A stretch of 8,672 nucleotides of DNA, taken from NCBI GenBank assembly GCA_003661265.1, contig QMVU01000032.1, forward strand, positions 1-8,672, in the 5' to 3' direction. A program made the position numbers and the translations under genes. Every line of letters begins with the position of its first letter. Within the stretch, counting starts at the first letter, position 1. The DNA is from Thermoproteota archaeon. GTDB taxonomy: Archaea > Korarchaeota > Korarchaeia > Korarchaeales > Korarchaeaceae. Below, piece by piece: positions 1-5,767 of the stretch. The notes below the pieces were generated by a model that saw nothing but the letters and a program-made list of their open reading frames with translations, was not told where the DNA came from and searched no databases.

Positions 1-787
1 GCTCTTTGGCTGCATTATATAGTGACATAACGAACTCTAAAGATTGATTGGCAGCAAGGATTTGCTCCCAAGCCTCTTTTTCTCTAAAGCCAAACCTTCT
101 TGACACATAGATGAAGGACTTATTGCTTTCCTCACCCACTATGTAGTATAGAATCACCCTTATCTCATATGTTCCTTCGTTCTTCGGAGCAGTGAGATTA
201 AAATAGAGATCCGCAGACGGTTCGCTTAAGTTCAGGCTATTTATTAAGCTATCATTGATTGTAATCTTTAAGGTAGGGCTTTCTCCTCCAGGAAGGTCGA
301 CAATACTATACGAGACTAAGAGTTCAAAAGGTTCTTCGGGTGTAAGATTTTGCTTGCTCGTATTAACTTTCAAACTGACCTTCGGGATCACCCTATCGAT
401 TAGGATTCTTACACTATCAGACTCAAAAGTAACCTGCTTTGCCCTCTCAAAATCGTAAACCCTTATTGTAGCTTTTATACTAACATAAGCAGGCGTTTTT
501 GCTTCTAGTGGGATTCTTAAGGTAATTTCCTGAGTTAAATTAGTTCCAGGGGATAATTCCAAATTAACACTGTGATGTTTAGTTCCCCAAGGAGTTATGA
601 GTCTTATCCACAGAACTTTAATGGGAGTTCCTTCTGGAGGGTTGGATATCCTAATAGTGGCGTTGCACTTAAATCCAGCATATGCTCTTTCTGGTAGTTC
701 TAACTCTATGTTAAGCTCTGAATTTGCTAAAACTCGGTTGTATGTGATCGCTAAGAGAATTAGGAGTACTATCAACAAGCGGCGCAT
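1..787 (-). CDS. Secreted sequon-rich Ig-like surface protein (3' end beyond the window)
   Basis: The minus strand is open from ATG at 787 to the left edge, giving 262 codons with no stop, so the C-terminus is missing. The protein begins MRRLLIVLLILLAIT, a signal peptide of two arginines plus a leucine-rich core, with likely cleavage near residue 21 (VLA/NSE). The rest is beta-rich with alternating hydrophobic residues, as in CARDB/Ig-like extracellular modules; roughly residues 24-130 and 135-230 look like two such domains, followed by a more helical stretch (REKEAWEQ, residues 235-242). There are nine N-x-S/T sequons (N42, N83, N142, N147, N178, N186, N197, N222, N247), suggesting heavy archaeal N-glycosylation. 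An in-frame stop at 797-799 rules out a start further upstream, apart from the non-standard ATA codon at 790-788. Function unknown; an S-layer-associated or anchored surface protein is my inference. Confidence 0.75.
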   Translation of the reverse strand, partial: MRRLLIVLLILLAITYNRVLANSELNIELELPERAYAGFKCNATIRISNPPEGTPIKVLWIRLITPWGTKHHSVNLELSPGTNLTQEITLRIPLEAKTPAYVSIKATIRVYDFERAKQVTFESDSVRILIDRVIPKVSLKVNTSKQNLTPEEPFELLVSYSIVDLPGGESPTLKITINDSLINSLNLSEPSADLYFNLTAPKNEGTYEIRVILYYIVGEESNKSFIYVSRRFGFREKEAWEQILAANQSLEFVMSLYNAAKE

Positions 788-816
788 TATTGGCTCTTAA
801 CATATAGTGTCACAAA

Positions 817-826
817 CCTTTAAAGG
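817..826. promoter_or_regulatory. Shared palindromic TATA box between the surface protein and DUF460 genes
   Basis: CCTTTAAAGG is a perfect palindrome lying between two divergent genes. Archaeal TATA boxes are centred about 26-27 bases upstream of transcription starts. From centre 821.5 this predicts starts near 795 on minus (8 bases before the ATG at 787) and near 848 on plus (4 bases before the TTG at 852). Both genes would have almost no leader. The box is read from sequence; its use in both directions is inferred. Confidence 0.5.
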
Positions 827-851
827 AGATCCCTTTCTTGACTAACCTTGG

Positions 852-2852
852 TTGGAGTCAGAAAAACAAGCTAATATGCCAGTCCTGGGACTTGATCTGC
901 ATTCTGGCTCTCCGAAGTCTAAGAGACCATGCAGATATTCAGTAGTAGTTGTAAAAGACGGTCAAATAGTGTTAGAGAGGAAGGGAATCGAGCTTCAGGA
1001 GATTTTGAGGATAGCATCAGAACTTGGACCCTGCATTCTTGCTACTGATAACGTGTTTGAGATAGCTCCTGACATTTCTGGATTGAGGCGTCTCCTCTTA
1101 AAGTTACCTCCGGGAACTAAGGTTGTTCAAGTAAACAAGGAAGATCGTTTCGAGAGATTAAGTCAAGTAGCAAGGAGAGAGGGATTTACTCTGAGCAGAA
1201 AGGCAGATTCTCTCTCCGAAGCTAGAATAGCAGCATTACTTGCAGCAAAAGGTATAGGAAGCGAGGTCATATTATTTGAACCAGAATGTAGGATCGTTGT
1301 AACACGAAACGCCAGCATAAAAAAGGGCGGCTCCGGTACTAATAGGTGGAGACGGATGATTGAAGCTGCGATACTGAATGAAACAAACAGAATAGCATCC
1401 TATCTAGAGGAGAGAGGGATTGAGTACGATCTTTATGTACATCAGGCAGAGGGCGGACTTAGAAGGGCCGAATTTGTCGTGTACGCTCCAGAATCTAAGA
1501 TAACTGACATAGTTAAACCGAGGGAGAATGGCTCAATAAAGGTGGTAATCACTAGAAAAATGAAGAGGAAGTTGGAATTTGCTGGCTCTCAAAAAGCCAA
1601 TAGATCAAAACCGCTAATCGTTTCTATAGATCCTGGAGCCTCCCTTGGACTCGCCATATCTGACCTAGAGGGGAACATTCTGTCCCTTAAAACCTTGAGA
1701 ATGCCTTCAAAGTCTCAAATAATAGAGGAAATAGTAAAGCACGGAAGACCCGTACTTATAACGACAGACGTTTTTCCCATACCTGAAAGGGTTAAAGATA
1801 TAGCTAAGATCTTTAACGCAAGAGTTGAGGCGGCATCGGATCTTCTAACCCTGAAAGAGAAAGAAAAAGTAGTTCAAGAATTTGAAGAGTCATCAGAGTT
1901 AAGGGCTTCAACTTCTCACGAACGAGATGCCTTAGCAGCCCTTCTCATAATGTATAGAAGACTGAACACCCTTTTCAAGAAAGCTGAATCTAGAGCTCGC
2001 GAGAAGGGAGTCCCCTTTACATCCAGAGTTAGAGAACTGCTTGTTAGGGGAAAATCTATAAATGAGGCCTTGAAACAGGAGGAAAAATCAGAGAAAGCCA
2101 TTGAACGATCAGAGATAAGGGAGATTAGGAGGGTAAGACGTAAAAGATCTGCAGCTACGAGTGCCTTGCTAAGGAGAATTAAGGAACTGGAAGATAGATT
2201 ATCTTACTATGAGGAATTGCTCCAAAAGAAGGACAGAGAGATATCCGAGTTAATGGAACAAATTAGCCAATTGAGGAAAGAAATCAACCTAGAACTTGAA
2301 AGAGACCGAAGAATTGCTCAAAGGGATGCTAGAATTAAGGAATTAGAACAAGAACTCAGAAGAGAAAGATGGAGAAATGAGTTACTACGTGCTAGGATCA
2401 GAGCATTGGAGAACATCCTAAGAGAACCTCCAACTGGTTGGATACAAGTATTGTTTCTCAAGAAGCTCTCAAGAAGAGAGCTAGAACCTTTCATAAAAGA
2501 GAGGAAGATAAGAGAAGGAGATGTTCTGCTTGTTGAGGATGCAAGCGGTATGGGAAAAACCGTTGTTGGAACGCTAAGAGAATTGGGGGTTAGAGCATTG
2601 ATCTGGAGAAAAAACCCTCCTCCCACAGAGGTGCTTTATGAGTTAGAAAGCAGAGGAATTCGTGTAATATGTGGTAAAGACATTGAAATATGGTGGAGAG
2701 GGGGAATTCCTTATGTTAAGGACGAAGTATTGATTAAAAACGCTTCTTCTATAAAACCAAACCGTAAGAGAAGCAGATTAAGCTTAGAGGACATCTTGAA
2801 GGAGTATAGAAGCAAACTTCTGGAGGGCGAAGTGGAGGAAGGGGATGGATAA
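852..2852 (+). CDS. DUF460/COG2433 protein: tandem RNase H-like domains, coiled coil and C-terminal domain
   Basis: This 666-residue protein belongs to the archaeal DUF460 family (COG2433), predicted RNase H-fold relatives of RuvC/YqgF; the function is not known to me. Two related units are visible. Copy 1 has GLDLHSGS (D15), ATDNVFE (D66) and SEARIAALLAA (residues 122-132). Copy 2 has SIDPGASLG (D260), TTDVFPIPE (D306) and HERDALAALL (D359). Only copy 2 keeps an aspartate in the third position, so copy 1 may be inactive. Residues 405-525 are a charged heptad-rich coiled coil. A compact domain follows at about 530-630 (LLVEDASG, RVICGKDIEIWW), then a basic tail. The start is TTG 852, close to the transcription start predicted from the TATA box at 817-826; ATG 876 (MPVLGLDLHSG) is the alternative and matches how I remember family members beginning. 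S30e follows after 43 bases. Family sure, activity unproven. Confidence 0.88.
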   Translation: MESEKQANMPVLGLDLHSGSPKSKRPCRYSVVVVKDGQIVLERKGIELQEILRIASELGPCILATDNVFEIAPDISGLRRLLLKLPPGTKVVQVNKEDRFERLSQVARREGFTLSRKADSLSEARIAALLAAKGIGSEVILFEPECRIVVTRNASIKKGGSGTNRWRRMIEAAILNETNRIASYLEERGIEYDLYVHQAEGGLRRAEFVVYAPESKITDIVKPRENGSIKVVITRKMKRKLEFAGSQKANRSKPLIVSIDPGASLGLAISDLEGNILSLKTLRMPSKSQIIEEIVKHGRPVLITTDVFPIPERVKDIAKIFNARVEAASDLLTLKEKEKVVQEFEESSELRASTSHERDALAALLIMYRRLNTLFKKAESRAREKGVPFTSRVRELLVRGKSINEALKQEEKSEKAIERSEIREIRRVRRKRSAATSALLRRIKELEDRLSYYEELLQKKDREISELMEQISQLRKEINLELERDRRIAQRDARIKELEQELRRERWRNELLRARIRALENILREPPTGWIQVLFLKKLSRRELEPFIKERKIREGDVLLVEDASGMGKTVVGTLRELGVRALIWRKNPPPTEVLYELESRGIRVICGKDIEIWWRGGIPYVKDEVLIKNASSIKPNRKRSRLSLEDILKEYRSKLLEGEVEEGDG

Positions 2853-2853
2853 C

Positions 2854-2861
2854 TTTAATTA
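2854..2861 (+). promoter_or_regulatory. Probable TATA box for S30e
   Basis: TTTAATTA directly follows the DUF460 stop codon. Its centre at 2857.5 predicts transcription from about 2884, just ahead of the ribosome binding site at 2885-2890. This would give S30e its own short-leader transcript besides any readthrough from DUF460. The motif is A/T-rich and not palindromic, so it is a weaker call than the other boxes here. Confidence 0.4.
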
Positions 2862-2884
2862 CTCCTTCGTAGAACAACGACTTT

Positions 2885-2890
2885 GGTGAT
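2885..2890 (+). promoter_or_regulatory. Ribosome binding site of S30e
   Basis: GGTGAT matches part of the anti-Shine-Dalgarno complement GGAGGTGATC and sits 5 bases before the ATG at 2896. It supports that start and shows that this organism uses Shine-Dalgarno pairing for some genes alongside leaderless initiation at others. Confidence 0.65.
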
Positions 2891-2895
2891 AGCAC

Positions 2896-3063
2896 ATGCC
2901 TAGAGGTACACATGGTGCGCTGAACAAGGCAGGAAAAGTTAGATCTCTAACTCCAAAAATAGAGAGGAAGCCCAGGAAAAGTCCATCTCCTAGAGTAAAG
3001 ATCAGGGCCATATACAGGAGGAGATTCATATTAGGTATAGCGCCAGGACAAGTGGTTAAGTGA
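2896..3063 (+). CDS. rps30e: 30S ribosomal protein S30e
   Basis: This 55-residue, strongly basic protein is ribosomal protein S30e of the small subunit. It has the family hallmarks: an N-terminal THGALNKAGKVR (family form HGSLxRAGKVR) followed by TPKI, a lysine/arginine/proline-rich middle, and a C-terminal arginine cluster with F (YRRRFI). Length fits stand-alone archaeal S30e (about 50-60 residues); in eukaryotes it is made as a fusion to a ubiquitin-like protein, absent here. ATG 2896 has GGTGAT at the right spacing. It lies 43 bases after the DUF460 gene on the same strand and may be cotranscribed with it or use its own TATA-like element at 2854-2861. S30e presence suggests TACK Archaea rather than most Euryarchaeota (from memory). 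Confidence 0.93.
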   Translation: MPRGTHGALNKAGKVRSLTPKIERKPRKSPSPRVKIRAIYRRRFILGIAPGQVVK

Positions 3064-3202
3064 GTGATAGCTCATTAGAACAATCCAGGGACGAGATTAT
3101 TGGCATGTTCCCGTCTGTCTACATTTATTTAAATAGACTCAGCTTTCCCTATTAATGGCAAAGAACTCCTGAACCCACATAACAAAGGGAGCGCGATCTC
3201 AT
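3064..3202 (+). other. Intergenic region carrying the nop5 promoter and leader
   Basis: These 139 bases between S30e and nop5 hold no substantial gene. They contain a weak TGAG/CTCA hairpin just after the S30e stop (3061-3076), a TATA element at 3124-3135 inside a GTCTA/TAGAC dyad, a five-codon ATG...TGA reading frame at 3155-3172, and GGGAG at 3187-3191 upstream of the nop5 start. I looked for tRNA, box C/D (RTGATGA...CTGA) and H/ACA (ACA with hairpins) signals and saw none complete. Confidence 0.5.
3124..3135 (+). promoter_or_regulatory. TATA element of the nop5-fibrillarin operon
   Basis: TTTATTTAAATA is the strongest TATA-like element upstream of nop5. Depending on which eight bases TBP uses, transcription would start at about 3154-3158, leaving a leader of about 45-49 bases before the TTG at 3203. 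The element is bracketed by GTCTA (3117-3121) and TAGAC (3134-3138), an inverted repeat centred on it, which could be an operator; that role is inferred. Confidence 0.55.
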
Positions 3203-4363
3203 TTGCAGGCATTCGTAGTCTCTCATCCTCTAGGCTTCTTAGTTGTAGATGAGAAAAAACAGGAGATCTTTAAGGTAACTTTTCCACTAGATCCCAGCAA
3301 GGCCGCAAGCCGTCACTTAGACATTCGAAATGGGGAGTGGACAGAGGAAGTTAAGGATTTGGCGGAATATTTAGACAACAATCCTAAAATAGAAGAGATC
3401 GTGGTCGATTCTAAGGATCTAAAGAATTTAATCGCGAAAAAGATTGCTAAGAAGGTAACGGCCGATCCAATCAATCCTGTTTTGCTTTTTTATAGAGCAA
3501 GGGCTTTTGAGGTTGCAAAAGCCCTTGGCTGGAGTGGTGAGGAGCCTGAGTACAGGCTCTTCCTTGTTGAACTTGGCATTGAACTTTCCAGAAGGTTAAT
3601 AAGATCAGAACTCATGAAAAGAGATAAGCTTGTAATTAGAGCAATAGATTACCTGGACCACCTGAACAAAGCCTTGAATATATTAATCCCCGCCATACGA
3701 GAGTGGCATTCCATACATTTCCCTGAGCTTAATCAGCTTGTAGATGACCACTTCACCTATACCAAAATAATTTCTGCATTTCCAGACAGACGTAGTTTGA
3801 ATTTCAAGGGATTATGTGAGTTAGGCATTAAAGAGCGTTTGGCCAGGGAAATATTAACTCGGGCTAACGAATCCATCGGAGGCGACTTAAGTGAAGAGGA
3901 TTATTTCATTCTAAGGGACATAGCAAGACTTTGGGCAGAGCTTTACGAGAAAAAAGAACTTATTGAGAGATATCTGGAGAAACTTGTTAGAGAATGTGCG
4001 CCAAATCTTTCGGCGATCATACAGCCGCTGATAGTTGCCAGACTTATTGCGATGGCCGGTGGATTAGAAAAGCTGGCGATGATGCCCTCTAGCACCATAC
4101 AAGTGCTTGGAGCTAGAAAAGCTATCTTTTTGCACATGACCAGGGGTACTAAGCCCCCAAAGCATGGCATACTCTTTCAAGTTAAAGAGATAAGAACTGC
4201 ACCTAAGAAGTTGAGAGGGAAGATCGCTCGAATCATAGCAGCAAAAGCAGCTCTTGCTTCAAGAGTAGATGCTTTTGGAGGGGAATTTATGGGAGATAAA
4301 CTTAGAAAAGAGATAGAGGAGGAGATTAGGAAGATCAAGGGGATAAAGAGTGATAAAACCTGA
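3203..4363 (+). CDS. nop5: Nop5 (Nop56/58 homologue), box C/D RNP scaffold
   Basis: The 386-residue protein is the archaeal Nop56/Nop58 homologue. It bridges L7Ae-bound box C/D guide RNA and fibrillarin in the 2'-O-methylation RNP acting on rRNA and tRNA. The N-terminal domain (about 1-125) is the fibrillarin-binding part; a helical coiled-coil segment follows (about 130-265, with the family motif WHSIHFPEL at 168-176). The NOP domain holds APNLSAIIQPLIVARLI (266-282), QVLGARKAIF (300-309) and KPPKHGILFQ (317-326), and the conserved RGKIARIIAAKAALASRVDAF stretch spans 338-358. The tail is charged (KLRKEIEEEIRK) as usual, and the length is typical of archaeal Nop5. The start is TTG 3203, preceded by GGGAG at 3187-3191. 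The 3' end overlaps the fibrillarin start by 14 bases, so translation of the two partners is probably coupled. Confidence 0.96.
   Translation: MQAFVVSHPLGFLVVDEKKQEIFKVTFPLDPSKAASRHLDIRNGEWTEEVKDLAEYLDNNPKIEEIVVDSKDLKNLIAKKIAKKVTADPINPVLLFYRARAFEVAKALGWSGEEPEYRLFLVELGIELSRRLIRSELMKRDKLVIRAIDYLDHLNKALNILIPAIREWHSIHFPELNQLVDDHFTYTKIISAFPDRRSLNFKGLCELGIKERLAREILTRANESIGGDLSEEDYFILRDIARLWAELYEKKELIERYLEKLVRECAPNLSAIIQPLIVARLIAMAGGLEKLAMMPSSTIQVLGARKAIFLHMTRGTKPPKHGILFQVKEIRTAPKKLRGKIARIIAAKAALASRVDAFGGEFMGDKLRKEIEEEIRKIKGIKSDKT
4339..4344 (+). promoter_or_regulatory. Ribosome binding site for fibrillarin inside nop5
   Basis: GGGGAT lies 5 bases before the GTG at 4350, within the last codons of nop5. 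A second purine run, GGAGGAGATT (4318-4327), is also present but too far upstream for this start. The site supports GTG 4350 and internal reinitiation after nop5. Confidence 0.5.
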
Positions 4364-5030
4364 TCAAAAGTTTCCGGGCGTATTCTGGATACAGATCGGT
4401 AGGAAAAAGAGGAATTTAGCTACTAAGAACTTAGTTCCAGGGTTTAGAAGCTATGATGAGCGTGTTGTTAGAGTAAAAGGGGAGGAGTATAGAATTTGGA
4501 GTCCAGAAAGATCTAAACCAGCCGCAGCTATAATTAAAGGGTTGAAATACTTTCCAATCAGGCCAGGGATTAAGATCCTTTATTTGGGAATAGCTTCTGG
4601 CACAACAGCATCCCACTTCAGCGACATCGTTGGAAAGGAAGGGATAATCTTCGGAATAGAAGTAGCTGAAAGGGTTGTGAGAGAGCTTATTGACGTTTCT
4701 GCTGCCCGGAAGAACATTGTCCCTATCTTAGCATCCGCCAGATCTCCAGAAAGCTACATTAACATCGTTAGCATGGTTGATGTGGTATATGCGGATGTCG
4801 CTCAGCCAGACCAGGTTGATATCTTGATTAAGAATTGCAAAGTATATCTAAAGGACGGAGGATATGCGATGATAGCAGTCAAAGCCAGCAGCATTGACGT
4901 AACTAAACCGCCAAAGGAGGTGTATAAGATGGCAGAGAGGCAGATAAGAGGTGCCGGATACGAGATCATCCAAACAGTCGAACTAGCACCTTTTGATAGG
5001 AAACATGCCATAATTGTAGCAAGAAGTTAA
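4350..5030 (+). CDS. flpA: Fibrillarin-like rRNA/tRNA 2'-O-methyltransferase
   Basis: This 226-residue protein is the catalytic SAM-dependent subunit of the box C/D RNP. The N-terminal small domain has the family motif ATKNLVPG (24-31) and YRIWSPERSKPAAAI (47-61). The Rossmann domain carries SAM motif I YLGIASGTTASHFSDIVG (78-95), ADVAQPDQ (148-155) and the VKASSID segment (177-183); AP-DRKHAIIVA near the C-terminus keeps the family's basic residue followed by histidine (H219). From memory, fibrillarins have a K-D-K-H catalytic set, which the visible D149, K178 and H219 could fit. GTG 4350 is chosen because it overlaps nop5 by 14 bases, has GGGGAT 5 bases upstream, and begins at the usual KFPGVFWI region. 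Length is normal. Its stop lies 4 bases from the stop of the convergent RNase HII gene. Confidence 0.97.
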   Translation: MIKPDQKFPGVFWIQIGRKKRNLATKNLVPGFRSYDERVVRVKGEEYRIWSPERSKPAAAIIKGLKYFPIRPGIKILYLGIASGTTASHFSDIVGKEGIIFGIEVAERVVRELIDVSAARKNIVPILASARSPESYINIVSMVDVVYADVAQPDQVDILIKNCKVYLKDGGYAMIAVKASSIDVTKPPKEVYKMAERQIRGAGYEIIQTVELAPFDRKHAIIVARS

Positions 5031-5034
5031 TTGG

Positions 5035-5715
5035 TTAAGTAAAATCTTCAAGCGTTCTAGTTTTACTCCTCTCATTTATTTTGAGATAAGTCCGCCAAGA
5101 TCTCCTGACGATCGGCGGAACTTCTTCATTTACCACCAGCTTTGCCAGGAATCTCCTAGTTTTTTCATCACTTGGATATCCTGAACCGAAATCCCCATAA
5201 ATCTCCCTAAGCCTCCTAATTTCTCGATCTCTCACAACTTTAGCTACTATAGACGCTGCAGAAACCAAGGGATATCTCCTGTCTGCAAATGGCTCCGCCA
5301 CAATGTGAGTTCTTGAGCCAGATAGAAATCTGAGCAAATTTTCAAAACTTCTTGGACTAAACTGAGGAGCATCTACGTAAACAACGGACGCTCTTATCTT
5401 TCCCAAAAACTCAGCTATGATGCGAGCCTCAAGGTAATTAAGACCTTTCCCGGAGAGAGCTTGATCTATCTCCTCCGGTTGAACTTTCCTTACCAAAACG
5501 CCTGAGGCTGTAGAGTATATCCGACTGTATATTTGCTCCCTTAGTTTTGGGGTTAGAAGCTTGGAATCTTTGACACCAAGTTCCACCAATTCTTTCTCTC
5601 TGTCAGATGATATGGTAACACAAGCAATGACCATGGGACCAACTACGGCTCCTCGACCGGCTTCGTCTATCCCTGCCTTTAAATTTGGCTTTTCAAAGGG
5701 TTGCTTCTTCCCCAT
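5035..5715 (-). CDS. rnhB: Ribonuclease HII
   Basis: The 226-residue protein is archaeal RNase HII, which cleaves the RNA strand of RNA/DNA hybrids and removes ribonucleotides from DNA. Signature motifs are GIDEAGRGAVVGPMV (15-29; catalytic D17 and E18), VKDSKLL (48-54), VVYVDAPQ (111-118; D115) and SAASIVAKVVRDREI (152-166; D163), completing the DEDD metal site. FGSGYPSDEKTRRFL after it matches the conserved GSGYPSD element. Length is typical of archaeal RNase HII. ATG 5715 lies about 27 bases from the centre of the palindromic TATA box at 5736-5748, the spacing expected for a leaderless transcript. The gene diverges from trm1 and converges on fibrillarin with 4 bases between the two stops. 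No missing catalytic residue. Confidence 0.96.
   Translation of the reverse strand: MGKKQPFEKPNLKAGIDEAGRGAVVGPMVIACVTISSDREKELVELGVKDSKLLTPKLREQIYSRIYSTASGVLVRKVQPEEIDQALSGKGLNYLEARIIAEFLGKIRASVVYVDAPQFSPRSFENLLRFLSGSRTHIVAEPFADRRYPLVSAASIVAKVVRDREIRRLREIYGDFGSGYPSDEKTRRFLAKLVVNEEVPPIVRRSWRTYLKINERSKTRTLEDFT
5061..5082 (+). terminator. Possible T-rich terminator of the nop5-fibrillarin operon
   Basis: TTTT at 5061-5064 and TTTATTTT at 5075-5082 lie 31-52 bases after the fibrillarin stop, on the strand antisense to the RNase HII 3' end. Archaeal termination often occurs at T-rich runs without a hairpin. The runs are short, so this is only a candidate. Confidence 0.25.
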
Positions 5716-5735
5716 CGAAGATAAGATCTCATAAT

Positions 5736-5748
5736 CCTTTTTAAAAGG
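5736..5748. promoter_or_regulatory. Single TATA box serving divergent rnhB and trm1
   Basis: CCTTTTTAAAAGG is nearly palindromic, with core TTTTAAAA centred at 5742.5. The rnhB ATG (5715) lies 27.5 bases away on one side and an in-frame trm1 ATG (5768) 25.5 bases away on the other. Both match the archaeal TATA-to-start spacing, so two leaderless transcripts from one box are the simplest reading. The 40-base gap has no other convincing TATA element. Confidence 0.65.
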
Positions 5749-5767
5749 GACATAGATGGGTTCTTTG

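Noticed and set aside
255..800. Two plus-strand frames of 67 codons (255-458 and 597-800)
   Set aside because: Both are antisense to the secreted protein, whose minus frame is open throughout with a signal peptide and sequons; the plus products show no domain.
2532..2567. Walker A-like DASGMGKT in the C-terminal domain of the DUF460 protein
   Set aside because: The first glycine of GxxxxGK[T/S] is D563, and there is no Walker B or NTPase core around it; the segment reads as part of the family's own C-terminal domain.
2318..2626. Minus-strand 102-codon frame inside the DUF460 coiled-coil region
   Set aside because: It mirrors the repetitive AGA/GAA codons of the coiled coil (hence its S/L richness) and has no promoter or ribosome site.
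3064..3202. A guide RNA gene in the gap before nop5
   Set aside because: I looked for paired C (RTGATGA) and D (CTGA) boxes and for hairpin-ACA structures; isolated GTGATAG and CTGA occur but not in the required order and spacing.
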